Assembly: GCA_023412495.1 (NCBI GenBank)
Contig: JAEYNP010000113.1
Location: forward strand, 124,001-188,000
Length of the DNA: 64,000 bases
Direction of reading: 5' to 3'
Origin: Pseudomonadota bacterium
GTDB lineage: Bacteria > Desulfobacterota > Desulfobulbia > Desulfobulbales > Desulfocapsaceae
Positions 23,806-33,733 of this stretch are shown piece by piece. How positions within the stretch are numbered: position 1 is the stretch's first letter; each line of letters begins with the position of its first letter. The translations under genes and the position numbers were made by a program. The notes beneath the pieces are model-generated. The model saw only the letters and a list, made by a program, of their open reading frames with translations. It was not told the origin of the DNA and searched no databases.

Positions 23806-26800
23806 TCAGTTTTTTTTCGGGACTTGCGAACCATCATCTGTCAACAGGTGGGTCTCCGCCTCCTTCTTGCTCCCCCTCCGTTTCAGCCACTGCTGCAGTT
23901 GCTCCATATAGATGTAAAACACCGGCGTGACATAGAGGGTCAGCGTCTGGGAAAAGAGCAGGCCACCCACGACCGCAAGGCCGAGCGGACGGCGGGATTC
24001 GGCGCCGGCGCCGTAGCCGAGGGCGATGGGGATGCCGGCCATGAGCGCCGCCATGGTGGTCATCATGATTGGCCGGAAACGGATGATGCAGGCCTCGTGG
24101 ATCGCCTCCTCGGGGCTCTTGCCCTCGCCCTGGGCCACAACGGCGAAATCGATCATCATGATGCCGTTCTTCTTGACCAGGCCGATCAGCATGATGATGC
24201 CGACAAAGGCGTAGATCGACAGCTCGGTCTTGAAGATCAAAAGGGTGAGCAGCGCGCCGAAGCCTGCAAACGGCAGCGCGGTGAGGATGGTCAGCGGGTG
24301 GATGAAGCTCTCGTAGAGGATGCCGAGCACGATGTAGATGACGACGATCGCCAGCAGCAGCAACCAGCCCATGCTGGCGAGCGATTGCTGGAACTGCTGG
24401 ACGTTGCCCTGGAAGGAGTACGTCACCCCGTCGGGCAGCACGGTCGCCGTGAGCTGCTGCAGGTCTGCGAGGACATCGCCCAGGGCCACGCCGGGCGGGG
24501 TGTTGAAGGAGAGCGTCACCGAAGGCAGCTGCCCGGTATGGTTGATGGACAGCGGCCCGACCCCCTGCTCGAGCGTCGCCACCGCGGTGAGCGGCACCAG
24601 CTTGCCCTGGCTGGAGCGGACATACACCTTGTCAAGGACGGCCGCGTCGGTCCGGTAGCGGGGCAAAAATTCCATGATCACTTCGTACTGGTCATTGGCC
24701 CCGTTAATTGTCGAGACCGAGCGCTTGCCGAAGGCGCTGTACAGGGTTTCCTCGACCTGGCGCGGCGAGATGCCGAGCAGCAGGGCCCGATCCCGGTCGA
24801 TCTTCACGTTCAGCTCGGGGTTTTCGAGCTGCAAATCGCTTGAGACATCGAGCAGGTTCGGCTGGTCGCGCAGGACCGTCTCCAGCTTCTTGGCCGAGGA
24901 ATAGAGCAAGTCGAGATCGAGCCCCTGCAGGGTGAGCTGGTAGAGGCTGCGGGTCCTGCGGCCGCCGATATTGATGGTCGGCCGGTTGATCGGCATGGCC
25001 CTGATGCCGGGCACCGAGTTCAGTTTCGGCCGCAGTTCGGCGATGACCTGGTCGATCCCCAGTTGTCTTTCCGCACGGGGCTTCAACACCACCAGGATGA
25101 AGACCGAGTCGTCGACGTCCACGAAAAAGCGGTCGACATTTTCATCTTTTTGCAGGATTTCCGCCAGCTGCATGCCATGACCGACCATGGACGTCCAGGA
25201 GGTGTCCTGGGCGGTCTCGGTGTTCACCAGAATCATGTCGCGGTCCTCGGACGGGATGAAGCCCTTCGGGACGACCTGGAAGAGGTAGACGGTCGCCGCC
25301 AGCACCGCGAGCGACAGGGCCATGGTGGCGACCCTGTGGCGGAGGACGAAGCGCAGGCTTTTGCCGTAAAGTTCCACCATCGCCTGGTACATGGTCTCGG
25401 TTGCCAGATAGATCCGGCCGTGGCGGATGCGATGCGGCTCGCGCAGGAAACGGCTGGCGAGCATGGGCGTGAGCGTGAGACTCACCACTCCGGAGATCAG
25501 CACCGCCACGCCGATGGTCACCGCGAACTCCCGGAAGAGCCGGCCCATCATCCCGCCCAGGAAAAAGAGGGGGATGAAGATCGCCACCAGCGAGAAGGTC
25601 ATGGACAGGATGGTGAAGCCGATCTCCCGCGCCCCGTCGAAGGCCGCCTGCATCCGGCTCTTGCCCATCTCCATGTGCCGGACGATGTTCTCCAGCATGA
25701 CGATGGAGTCGTCCACGACGAAGCCGACTGAAAGCGTCAGCGCCATCAGCGAGATGTTGTCCAGGCTGTAGCCCAGCAGATACATGACGGCGAAGGTGCC
25801 GACAATGGACATGGGCAGGGACAGGCTGGGAATGGTGGTGGCGGAGAGGTTGCGGATGAAGAGGAAGATGACCATCACCACCAGGGCGAGCGTGAGCAGC
25901 ATGGTGAACTGGATCTCGTGCACCGAATCCCGAATCGGGATGCTGCCGTCGCGGAGTATGGTGAGTTTCGCGGAAGCCGGAAGGCTTTCCGCCAGATCGG
26001 GCAGCACGGCCTTCACCGCCTCGGCGACCTCCAGGGTATTCATACCCGGCTGTTTGAAGACTGCCAGGAAAATGGACTGGGCCTTGCTCGTCCGGGTGAA
26101 GAACCAGGCGGCATCCTGATCGTCCTCGACACTGTCGAGCACCGTCGCCACCTCGGCGAGCCGCACCGGCCGGCCGTTGCGCACGGCCACGACGATATCC
26201 CGGTACTCCCTGGCCGCCTCCAGCTGGCCGTTGTCCTGCAGCGTCACTTTCTTCCGCTCGCCGGAGAGCTCACCCAGCGGCCGGTTGGTGTTCTGGGCAT
26301 CGACGGCGTTCGCCACCTCGGCCACATCGATATCGAAGGCCTTCAGCGCCACCGGGTCGAGCTGGATGCGCACCGCAAACTTCTGCGAGCCGCGTATCGC
26401 CACCTGGGCGACGCCGAGAATCGTCGACAGCCGCTGGCTGATGGTCTGGCCGTACTGGTCGAGCACGCTGAGCGGCAGGGTCGGGCTGGCGAGCGAGATG
26501 TAGAGGATCGGCAGATCGGAGGGGTTGGCCTTCCTGAAGGTCGGCGGCGAAGGCATGTTGTCGGGGAGGCGCCCAGCGGCCGAGCTGAGGGCCGACTGGA
26601 CGTCCTGGGCGGCGGAATCGATGTCCCGTTCAAGGGCGAACTGCAGGGTGATCTGGGTGCGGCCGGCGGTGGAGACGGAGGTCATCGAGTCGATGCCGGC
26701 GATCCGCGAAAACTCCTTCTCGAGCACGGTGGCGACGGAGGCCGCCATGGTGTCCGGATTCGCCCCCGGAAGAGTCGCCGAGACGTTGATGGTCGGGTAG

Positions 26801-26925
26801 TCGACGTTCGGCAGGTCGCTGACCGGCAGCTGCTTATAGCCGATGAGGCCGAAGAGCAGGATGGTCAGCATCGTCAGCACGGTCATGACCGGCCGACGGA
26901 TGAAGATGTCGGACATCGAGATCAT
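23806..26925 (-). CDS. RND efflux pump inner-membrane transporter (AcrB/MdtB-C family)
   Basis: 1039 residues, the usual length. N-terminus ISMSDIFIRRPVMTVLTMLT, two large periplasmic domains and 12 TM helices. The proton-relay Asp pair stands in SVGFVVDDSIVMLENIVR, and the second half has PLTILTALPFAGFGALLTLL and IGLVKKNGIMMIDFAVV. The start at 26925 overlaps the adaptor stop as ATGA. Sequence style is closer to the MdtB/MdtC (HAE-1) branch than to metal pumps: no Met/Cys metal relay is apparent. Exports hydrophobic or amphiphilic compounds by proton antiport; substrate unknown. Confidence 0.95.
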   Translation of the reverse strand: MISMSDIFIRRPVMTVLTMLTILLFGLIGYKQLPVSDLPNVDYPTINVSATLPGANPDTMAASVATVLEKEFSRIAGIDSMTSVSTAGRTQITLQFALERDIDSAAQDVQSALSSAAGRLPDNMPSPPTFRKANPSDLPILYISLASPTLPLSVLDQYGQTISQRLSTILGVAQVAIRGSQKFAVRIQLDPVALKAFDIDVAEVANAVDAQNTNRPLGELSGERKKVTLQDNGQLEAAREYRDIVVAVRNGRPVRLAEVATVLDSVEDDQDAAWFFTRTSKAQSIFLAVFKQPGMNTLEVAEAVKAVLPDLAESLPASAKLTILRDGSIPIRDSVHEIQFTMLLTLALVVMVIFLFIRNLSATTIPSLSLPMSIVGTFAVMYLLGYSLDNISLMALTLSVGFVVDDSIVMLENIVRHMEMGKSRMQAAFDGAREIGFTILSMTFSLVAIFIPLFFLGGMMGRLFREFAVTIGVAVLISGVVSLTLTPMLASRFLREPHRIRHGRIYLATETMYQAMVELYGKSLRFVLRHRVATMALSLAVLAATVYLFQVVPKGFIPSEDRDMILVNTETAQDTSWTSMVGHGMQLAEILQKDENVDRFFVDVDDSVFILVVLKPRAERQLGIDQVIAELRPKLNSVPGIRAMPINRPTINIGGRRTRSLYQLTLQGLDLDLLYSSAKKLETVLRDQPNLLDVSSDLQLENPELNVKIDRDRALLLGISPRQVEETLYSAFGKRSVSTINGANDQYEVIMEFLPRYRTDAAVLDKVYVRSSQGKLVPLTAVATLEQGVGPLSINHTGQLPSVTLSFNTPPGVALGDVLADLQQLTATVLPDGVTYSFQGNVQQFQQSLASMGWLLLLAIVVIYIVLGILYESFIHPLTILTALPFAGFGALLTLLIFKTELSIYAFVGIIMLIGLVKKNGIMMIDFAVVAQGEGKSPEEAIHEACIIRFRPIMMTTMAALMAGIPIALGYGAGAESRRPLGLAVVGGLLFSQTLTLYVTPVFYIYMEQLQQWLKRRGSKKEAETHLLTDDGSQVPKKN

Positions 26926-28112
26926 GACCTGCCCCGCCCCGCCTCCCGGCCCGAAGGCGAGGCCGTCTGTTCCGCGGGCGCCCTGCGGTCGACGACCTTG
27001 GCCCCGTCCGTGAGCTGCAGCTGGCCGTCGGTCACCACCCTTTCCCCGGGAGAGATGCCCTTCTCCACAACGGTCTCGTCACCGAAGACCATCCCCGCCT
27101 CGATCCGCCGGTCCTCGACGGTCATATCGTCCCTCACCACGAAAACATGGGGCCCGCTCTGGCTCACCTGAATGGCGGTGCTGGGCACCACCGTGACATC
27201 CGGCCGGGTGGTAAGCACCAGCCGCACCTCGACGAATTGTCCGGGCCAGAGGGCCTTATCGCGATTGGCGGCCTCGGCCTTCAGGAGCAGTGTGCCGGTG
27301 GTGGAGTCGACGCTGTTGTCGAAAAAGGAAAATGCCGCGGGGATTTCGCCCGCAGGCTCGGCGATGAGCACCTGCAGCGATCCCTCCTCCCGGTATTTTT
27401 TCAGCTCGCCGAAATGGCGGCCGGGGACGGCAAAGGAGACCTTGACCGGGCTGACCTGATTGATGGTCACCATGGTTTCGTCATTGGCCTTGATCAGGTT
27501 GCCGGAGAAAACCACCTGCTGACCGGTGCGCCCGTCGATGGGGGCGGCGATCGTGCAGTATTCCAGCTGCAGCCGGGCATTTTCCACCGCCGCCTCGCCC
27601 GCCTTGATGCTGGCGGAGAGCGTCGCCACCTTGGTCTGGGCCTGCTCGGCCTGTTCCGTCGAGACATAGCCCTTTTTGGCAGCCCGGCTGTAGCGCTCCA
27701 GCTCTTTTTTGGCATTTTCGAGCTCCGCCCGGTCCCGGGCGAGATTGCCCTGCGCCTGGTTGAGCATCGCGGTGTACGGCCGGGGATCGAGGGAAAAGAG
27801 GAGATCCCCCTTCTTCACCTCATCGCCTTCCCGGAAGTGGATGCTCTGCAGGATGCCGGTGACCTGGGACTTGACCGACACCGAGGCGTAGGGCTCCACC
27901 GTGCCGACGGCCCGCAGCTCCACCGGCACGCTCTTCTGCAAGGCCTCACCCACCAGCACCGGCACGGCCCGCTTCTTCGGCTGGTCGGCCTTTGCCTTGC
28001 CGCCAGGCTGGTCGGCGGAACATCCGGCTAAAAACAGGACGAGCAGGAATAAGCCGGCAAGCAAAAATCCCTTTCGACGTGTGGCGCGGGTTTTCAAGAT
28101 TTTCTTCATCAT
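26922..28112 (-). CDS. RND efflux periplasmic adaptor, lipoprotein (MdtA/AcrA-like)
   Basis: About 396 residues. I take ATG at 28112; a TTG at 28118 overlaps the upstream stop and is also possible. An N-terminal signal with lipobox LFLAGC puts the lipidated Cys near residue 31, then PVELRAVGTVEPYASVSVKS, the biotinyl-lipoyl half motif KKGDLLFSLDPRPYTAMLNQ, a coiled-coil hairpin (NLARDRAELENAKKELERYS), and YCTIAAPIDGRTGQQVVFSG. It bridges the inner-membrane pump and the outer-membrane factor. It is coupled by overlaps to both neighbouring genes. Confidence 0.94.
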   Translation of the reverse strand: MMKKILKTRATRRKGFLLAGLFLLVLFLAGCSADQPGGKAKADQPKKRAVPVLVGEALQKSVPVELRAVGTVEPYASVSVKSQVTGILQSIHFREGDEVKKGDLLFSLDPRPYTAMLNQAQGNLARDRAELENAKKELERYSRAAKKGYVSTEQAEQAQTKVATLSASIKAGEAAVENARLQLEYCTIAAPIDGRTGQQVVFSGNLIKANDETMVTINQVSPVKVSFAVPGRHFGELKKYREEGSLQVLIAEPAGEIPAAFSFFDNSVDSTTGTLLLKAEAANRDKALWPGQFVEVRLVLTTRPDVTVVPSTAIQVSQSGPHVFVVRDDMTVEDRRIEAGMVFGDETVVEKGISPGERVVTDGQLQLTDGAKVVDRRAPAEQTASPSGREAGRGRS

Positions 28113-28114
28113 GA

Positions 28115-29605
28115 TCAATCTACCGCTGAAGTATCTGTTTCGGTTTCCTGCACATTGCCGCCGGCAGCCACGCCTTGTTCCAGCCCGTCCCGCCAGCCGC
28201 CGCCCAGGGCCTTGAAGATCGCCACAAGGGCTAAATTGAGCCGCTGCTCGCTTTGGGCCAGCTGATCCTCGGATTGGTACAGGGCGCGCTCGCTCTGGAG
28301 AACATTGAGGAAATCCGTAAGACCGCTCTCGAAGAGCCCCGTGGCCATCGCCACCGCCCTTTCGCTCGAGTCGACGGCCTCCATGAGAATGCGCCTCGTC
28401 TCCTGTTCCTTGACAAAGGCCGCGAGACCTATCTCAACCTCGGCAAAGGCGGCAAGCACCGACTGTTGATACTCGGCAATCGCCGCATCCCGGCGCGCCT
28501 CGCTGATTTCGACGCCCGCCCGCCGCCGGCCCTGGTCGAACAGCGCCAGGTCGATGACCGGCCCGGCCGCCCAAAAGCGGCTGCTTTTGCTGATGAGATC
28601 CCCGAGGCTGGTGCTCTGCAGTCCGATGGCAGCCGGCAGGGAAAAGCGGGGGAAAAGCTCGGCGGTGGCAACGCCGATATCGGCGGTGGCGGCGGCCAGG
28701 CGGCGTTCCGCGGCGCGGATGTCGGGGCGCTGACGCATGAGCTCGGACGGCAGGTCTACCGGAATCCCGTCCGGCGCGAGGGGGATGGCTGCCTCCCGGG
28801 ACAACTCGGCTGTGAGGCTTCCCGGATGGCCGCCGAGAAGGAGGGCCAACTGGTACATCGACTGCCGGGCGGCCGCCTCCAGGGCCGGCACCGTGGCCCT
28901 GGTCAGGGCCAGCTGAGTCTCGGCCTGGACCAGGTCGAGTTCGTTGCCGAGACCCATCTCGTAGCGGCCTCTGACTACTTCCACCGTTCTTTCCTGGGTG
29001 GCGATGTTCTTGCGGGTGGTTGCGAGGCGCTTTTCGCTGCCCCGCAGTTCCAGGTAATTCCTCGCGACCTCCGCCTGCAGGGTGACCAGGACAGCGCGCA
29101 GATCCTCCTCGGTGGCGGCAAGGGCCGCATCGGCCGATTCCACCGACCGCCTCACACCGCCAAAGATGTCGATCTCCCAGGCGGCGTCGAAGCCGATCTG
29201 GAAGAGGTTCCGATTGCTCCCCGTGGAGGAGACATTCTCGCTCCGCCGGCTGTGGCTCGCCTCCGCCGAACCGAAGATGGATCCGGTCGCCCCGGCGATT
29301 ACCCGTTCGGCCCTCGCCTCGCGGATGCGGGCGGCGGCGCGCTGCAGGTCAAGGTTGGCGGCCGAGGCCCGCATGACCAGGGAGTCGAGCAGGGGGTCGC
29401 GAAAGAGGGTCCACCACCGGCCGCTGGCGTACCCGGCGCCGAAAGTGGAAAGGGCGATGGAACCCTGCCACGCCGCCGGCATCTCCGGCTGCGGCGATCG
29501 ATAATCGGGGCCCACCGCCGGGCAGCCGGTCAGCAAGACCAGCCAGATCACGCCTGTCCGCCGTATCGCCTTCCATCGGTAAAACGTCATAAGCCAGGAG
29601 TTCAT
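28115..29605 (-). CDS. Outer-membrane efflux factor, NodT/OprM-type lipoprotein
   Basis: 496 residues. Signal peptide with lipobox LVLLTGC (Cys near 28), then VGPDYRSPQPEMPAAWQ, typical of NodT-family OMFs. Two repeats of long helices follow, including AEVARNYLELRGSEKRLATT and RYEMGLGNELDLVQAETQLA, and in the second half GVEISEARRDAAIAEYQQSV and LFESGLTDFLNVLQSERALY. First gene of the RND operon. An intergenic region of 220 bp lies upstream, with a GGACCC/GGGTCC palindrome near 29769-29782 that may act as the end of the preceding gene. Confidence 0.94.
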   Translation of the reverse strand: MNSWLMTFYRWKAIRRTGVIWLVLLTGCPAVGPDYRSPQPEMPAAWQGSIALSTFGAGYASGRWWTLFRDPLLDSLVMRASAANLDLQRAAARIREARAERVIAGATGSIFGSAEASHSRRSENVSSTGSNRNLFQIGFDAAWEIDIFGGVRRSVESADAALAATEEDLRAVLVTLQAEVARNYLELRGSEKRLATTRKNIATQERTVEVVRGRYEMGLGNELDLVQAETQLALTRATVPALEAAARQSMYQLALLLGGHPGSLTAELSREAAIPLAPDGIPVDLPSELMRQRPDIRAAERRLAAATADIGVATAELFPRFSLPAAIGLQSTSLGDLISKSSRFWAAGPVIDLALFDQGRRRAGVEISEARRDAAIAEYQQSVLAAFAEVEIGLAAFVKEQETRRILMEAVDSSERAVAMATGLFESGLTDFLNVLQSERALYQSEDQLAQSEQRLNLALVAIFKALGGGWRDGLEQGVAAGGNVQETETDTSAVD

Positions 29606-29825
29606 TCTGCTGAGGGTGAAAGGCGGGGGTATGGATAAGGTGGCAAGGGTGCGGGTCCTCTTTGGGGTCGTGGGTCTTGTAAATTACTACATTGTTCAAA
29701 GGCTTATGACAAGGTAATTTTTTGCGCGCGGAAGGCAAGCGGCGATGGTGAAATAATACGGTTGGCGAAATGGCAGGACCCTTGGGTCCGCCGGGATCCG
29801 GCGCCCAAAGGCCGGCAAGGCAGGA

Positions 29826-31964
29826 TCAGGTACGATTCTGCTCAACCGTCACGTTGAATTCCTCGAGCTGCACGGCGGCGTCCTTGCCTTCGCCCACCAG
29901 ATGAAAGGAAAACGACTGCCTCGCCTCGGCGTTGATGAAGTCGAATTCGACCCTCCCCTCCTCCCCGGCAAACAGGGTCGGGAAGGTATCGTAAGCGATG
30001 TCGGAAACCGGATGTTCGTTCTGGCGCAGGAAGAGCTGGAGCTGCAGTCCCTCCTCGGAAGCCTGCAGGGCCAGAACCCGGATGGACACATGGACCCTGG
30101 AGCCGGCCGGGAACTGCAGATACTGGGCCCCGGCGAGGCTGTCCGACCACTCGTTGCCCCACTTTTCCGGCAGCTTGCGGATCTCGCCGCCGGCGAACTG
30201 CAGGACCTGGCTCCTGTTCTGTTCGGCGACGGAATGATCCATGGCGGCGGCCATCGCCCACAGCCGGTTGGTGTGGGCAGGCTTGTCCGGCCCCAGCAGA
30301 GCGGCCGGCTCGCCAAGCAGCGACCGGGATTTGGCCTTCAGGCAGCTGCCCTCCCTGGTGCACTCGTAGCTGATATTGTCGGCGCCGTGCCAGCGGAGCT
30401 TGCCGCCGGTGTAGCTCACCATCTCCCTGGACTTCCGGTAGTCGCGGAAGATGCTCCGGCCCACCAGGGACTTCGGCATCTCGAGATTGAAGTAGTCGAA
30501 AATGGATAGCGTCATATCGACGAGGCCGTAGGAGCCCTCCTTCAGCCGGGGCAGCCGGTCGCCATCCGGAGCGAGAACGACGAGAAAGCCCCAGCTGCTC
30601 ATCCACTCGGCCAGTTCCGAGCCGTGGGATTCATCGCTGGTGAGGACGACCAGAGTGTCGTCTAGAATCTTCTCCTGATTCAGCCACGTGATGAAATCGG
30701 CGACTGCCCTGTCGAGGATGGCGACCGTGGCGGTCCTCCGGTCGGGATAACGTTCCGCCACTTCATCGGAGACGTGGAAAGGATGATGGGTGCCGACCGT
30801 CAGCAGGGTGAGCAGCCACGGTTTCTCCTGGTTTCGGAGATCCCTTATGTAGGGAATAATCTGCCGGAAAAAGGCCGGATCGCTCGGCCCCCACATGGAG
30901 GCGTCTGGATCGGGCTCGGTGAACCACTCGCTGCCGTGCACCTCCTGGAAGCCGATCATGGGCATGACCCGATCCTTGCTCATGAAATTGAGGCTCGCGG
31001 CCTGGAGGAAATGGGTGGTCCAGCCGGCCTCCGCCATTCTCGCCGGCAGGCAGTCCCCCGCCCGGCCGAGGTTCTGCTGCAGCTCGAAGGCCTTGGGCGT
31101 CTCAAAGGAAAACTTGCTGAAATCCCCGCACAGCAGGGAATAGATTCCCCGGATCGTCTGGTGGCTATGGGTCGCGAAGTCGGGCACGAGCATGCCGCCT
31201 GGCGTGGCATCCGCCAGAGCCTGCATTGAAAACGCCTCTGCCTGCACCCCCATCGCCTGCCTGATCTCCGGGTGATAGAGCCCGGTCAGCCCCTCCAGGA
31301 CGATAATCATGACGTTTTTGCCGCGACCCCTCTCCAGCAGCGAGGCCCCGCTCAGGTCCACCTGCTTGAGGTCCGGCGGCAGATCGGCGATTGTCAGGAG
31401 CAGCGGAGGCTCCTGCAGGGAACTGAGCAGGGCGTCCCGGACGAACCAGTGCAGAGGGTTGTACCGAGAGGCCACGCTGACATCCTCATGCCGGTGGCTG
31501 AGCTGGACCTGGATCGCCAGCAGGATAATACCCGCTGCCGTCCCCGCTGCCAAAAGGATTGGCCGGACGGCGGGCCGGCGCTCGGACCCGCGCCAAAAAA
31601 CGGTAAGGCAGAATGAGAGGAGCAACAGGGCGGTGAACAGCGGGTGGGCGAGGTGCATGCCGAATACGGAATTGAAGACGAACTCCGGATCGGCCAGATA
31701 TTGCAGATCGGATAAGGAAGGCAGCCGCTGGATGGCCACTTGCAGTTCCATCGAACCGGCCTGGAACAGCACCCAGAAGAGCAGGAGCGGTAAACGAAGC
31801 CGAAAAGGGCCGGCCAGGAGGATGAAAAAGAGCAGAAGGCCGCAGCCGAGGTCGGACACCAGGCCGATCGGCTCCTGACCGTCCAGCTGCGACAGCCGCC
31901 GGAGAAATGGCATAAAACACGGGATGCCCAGCAGGATGGGGAAAAGTTTATCGTTCACCTTCAT
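29826..31964 (-). CDS. LtaS-type membrane phosphoglycerol transferase/sulfatase
   Basis: About 712 residues; ATG at 31964 is preferred to a TTG at 31973. Five TM helices occupy residues 1-165, followed by a periplasmic sulfatase-fold domain: NVMIIVLEGLTGLYHPEI with the metal-binding Glu, THSHQTIRGIYSLLCG with the nucleophile Thr position, LLTLLTVGTHHPFHVSD, and VVLTSDESHGSELAEW with the Asp/His metal ligands. A C-terminal beta-rich segment (RVEFDFINAEARQSFSFHLV) is extra. LtaS-type enzymes transfer glycerol phosphate or ethanolamine phosphate; in a Gram-negative host a periplasmic glucan or lipid A acceptor is more likely than teichoic acid. Monocistronic. Confidence 0.88.
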   Translation of the reverse strand: MKVNDKLFPILLGIPCFMPFLRRLSQLDGQEPIGLVSDLGCGLLLFFILLAGPFRLRLPLLLFWVLFQAGSMELQVAIQRLPSLSDLQYLADPEFVFNSVFGMHLAHPLFTALLLLSFCLTVFWRGSERRPAVRPILLAAGTAAGIILLAIQVQLSHRHEDVSVASRYNPLHWFVRDALLSSLQEPPLLLTIADLPPDLKQVDLSGASLLERGRGKNVMIIVLEGLTGLYHPEIRQAMGVQAEAFSMQALADATPGGMLVPDFATHSHQTIRGIYSLLCGDFSKFSFETPKAFELQQNLGRAGDCLPARMAEAGWTTHFLQAASLNFMSKDRVMPMIGFQEVHGSEWFTEPDPDASMWGPSDPAFFRQIIPYIRDLRNQEKPWLLTLLTVGTHHPFHVSDEVAERYPDRRTATVAILDRAVADFITWLNQEKILDDTLVVLTSDESHGSELAEWMSSWGFLVVLAPDGDRLPRLKEGSYGLVDMTLSIFDYFNLEMPKSLVGRSIFRDYRKSREMVSYTGGKLRWHGADNISYECTREGSCLKAKSRSLLGEPAALLGPDKPAHTNRLWAMAAAMDHSVAEQNRSQVLQFAGGEIRKLPEKWGNEWSDSLAGAQYLQFPAGSRVHVSIRVLALQASEEGLQLQLFLRQNEHPVSDIAYDTFPTLFAGEEGRVEFDFINAEARQSFSFHLVGEGKDAAVQLEEFNVTVEQNRT

Positions 31965-32117
31965 TTCGACCAAGACCTGGAGAGTTTGCTGACGGGTGAA
32001 CCGCGGGAATGGTTACACCCCCGATCCCGGAGGAGCGGGAAATTTCATGGCCGCAGCCAGAGCCAGTATAGAAGCAATTTGGGGATAAGACAAGATGGAT
32101 CCACGGAAATCGGTCGC

Positions 32118-33179
32118 TCAGGACTTCAAGGTCTCCCCGATCACCCTGAACCAGTTGCCGTGGGCGATCTTTTCCAGTGCCGGCCGGTCGAAGCCTTCCT
32201 CCGCCAGCTTGGCGAGAATCTTCGGCAATCCCGCCACGCTGCCCACCTCTTCGGGCAAGAGGACTCCGTCCAGGTCGGATCCGAAGGCCACGTGATCGAT
32301 GCCCATCCTGTCGACACCGTAAAGAATGTGGCGGACGATTTCGCTGATCGGCGTCCGGGCGGTGAGCTGTCCGTCGGCTCTTAGAAAAGCCGGGGCGAAA
32401 TTGATGCCGACCACGCCGCCAGACTCCTTGATGGCCGAGAGCTGGGCGTCGGTCAGATTACGCGAGCATGGACAGAGGCCGTGCATGCAGGAGTGGCTGG
32501 CCACCAGAGGTTTGCCGGATATCCGTGCCACATCCCAGAATCCCTTTTCATTCAGGTGGGAGAGGTCGAGCAGGATGCCTTTGGCATTGCAGGCGGCAAC
32601 CAGTTCGAAACCGGCCGGAGTCAGACCGGGTCCGGTATCGGGACCGCCGGGAAAGGCGAAGTCCACTCCGAAGCCGAAGGCGTTGGGCCGGCTCCAGACG
32701 AGGCCGAGGGAGCGCAGGCCCCGGTCGTAATAGTGGTCGAGATTGGCGAGATCGGAGGCGATGGCCTCCGCCCCCTCGAAGTGCAGGATGGCGGATATTG
32801 TGCCGTCCGCGAACTGGCGCGCCAGCTGCTCGTGAGACCTGGTCAGGCGGATGCGGCCTCCCGCCTGTTCCTCCAGCAGCAGAAAACGATCGATGCAACG
32901 ATTGGTGACCCACTCAGCGTAATCGCCGGGGATGGGCTGCGATTCCTCCCCGCCTTTGGCCGGCAGCGAGATCGAGAAGACTCCATCCTCCGGCTGCATT
33001 CCCGGCGGCGGGACGAAAATGGCGAACAGACCGCCGCCGAACCGCCCCTCCACTGCCCGGGGAATATCGAAATGGCCGATTTCGCCCCGATCAAGGAAAG
33101 ATCGTGTGGTTCCGGAAAGAATCATCAGGGAATCGTTGTGGCCATCGAAAATCCTGAGGTTGTCGAGCTTTGTGGTCAT
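32118..33179 (-). CDS. Membrane dipeptidase family protein (peptidase M19)
   Basis: 353 residues with the full M19 zinc set: FDGHNDSLMIL (HxD), ILHFEGAEAI (Glu), LLDLSHLNEKGFWDV (His), PLVASHSCMHGLCPCSRNLT (His, Arg) and HVAFGSDLDGVLLP (Asp). No signal peptide, so it is probably cytoplasmic, like many bacterial homologues that act on D-amino-acid-containing dipeptides. GAGG precedes the ATG at 33179. It stands alone, with a long spacer before the divergent porin gene. Confidence 0.94.
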   Translation of the reverse strand: MTTKLDNLRIFDGHNDSLMILSGTTRSFLDRGEIGHFDIPRAVEGRFGGGLFAIFVPPPGMQPEDGVFSISLPAKGGEESQPIPGDYAEWVTNRCIDRFLLLEEQAGGRIRLTRSHEQLARQFADGTISAILHFEGAEAIASDLANLDHYYDRGLRSLGLVWSRPNAFGFGVDFAFPGGPDTGPGLTPAGFELVAACNAKGILLDLSHLNEKGFWDVARISGKPLVASHSCMHGLCPCSRNLTDAQLSAIKESGGVVGINFAPAFLRADGQLTARTPISEIVRHILYGVDRMGIDHVAFGSDLDGVLLPEEVGSVAGLPKILAKLAEEGFDRPALEKIAHGNWFRVIGETLKS

Positions 33180-33532
33180 GCGTTTCGCCTCGATTATTTC
33201 AATTCGTAAGTTCTTCTTGTGCTTCCATTTCCTCTTGAAATTCTCCCTTCAGTATTGTGCCGGAGAGGAGGTTTTCTGCCCGCGGCAAGGGGTTTCCGTC
33301 TAGTCCATTTTCTCACATATAAGGGGATTACAATTTGCACCAAATTTTTTCATCAAGATTTTACCTCCACAGCTGTCTCTCATGACCAAACCCGCCTGGA
33401 GGCGAAAGCACTTGAGACCCTCGCGAAAAACTTCCCCCACAAGGTAAGTACCTGCAGGAGATTTATTTCAACGAAACAAACAATGAATTTCTAAGGTAAA
33501 TGGCAGACCCCGAAATTTGGATGAAAAAATTT
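33180..33532. other. Intergenic spacer between the dipeptidase and LbtU-like genes
   Basis: About 350 bp. It contains the dipeptidase promoter region. Near 33456-33497 there is a diverged relative of the AT-rich repeat seen at 54495 and 57065 (shared ATTTCTAAGGTA). A small open frame at 33219-33494 has no ribosome site or recognisable product and is not called. Confidence 0.4.
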
Positions 33533-33610
33533 ATTAGGTGTATCTAATTTTCGATTGACTCCCTGAAGAAATATTGTAGATTGCCCTGCTGAAATTAGCT
33601 GCGCCTAATT
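33533..33610 (+). promoter_or_regulatory. Probable metal-repressor-controlled promoter with two palindromic boxes
   Basis: ATTAGGTGTATCTAAT (33533-33548) lies just upstream of a -35-like TTGACT (33555-33560), and AATTAGCTGCGCCTAATT (33593-33610) lies just past the predicted start. A -10-like TAGATT is at 33577-33582, 16 bp from the -35. Both boxes share TTAG-N6-CTAA, like DtxR/IdeR-type iron boxes. Position around the promoter fits repression, and the downstream gene is an iron-carrier-type porin. The identity of the repressor is inferred. Confidence 0.6.
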
Positions 33611-33733
33611 CATGGAATTCATCTCATAACATACGTGAATTCCTCCTCATACCACAGCTTGATCAATGGCAGACCTTCCCCTGCTGAGGAGAAGGGAATT
33701 TACGATAACAGAGCAGGAGCAAAGGAAGAAATT

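Noticed and set aside
29760..29825. GGACCC/GGGTCC palindrome and GCCGG stems after the LtaS-type gene as an intrinsic terminator
   Set aside because: No T-tract follows on the minus strand; it may still be a hairpin but evidence is weak.
29826..31964. Naming the LtaS-type enzyme lipoteichoic acid synthase
   Set aside because: The rest of the window (outer-membrane porin, RND system) shows a Gram-negative envelope, so teichoic acid is not expected.
33219..33494. Open frame of 91 codons upstream of the LbtU-like gene
   Set aside because: Composition looks non-coding, start lacks a ribosome site, and it ends inside the AT-rich repeat-like stretch.
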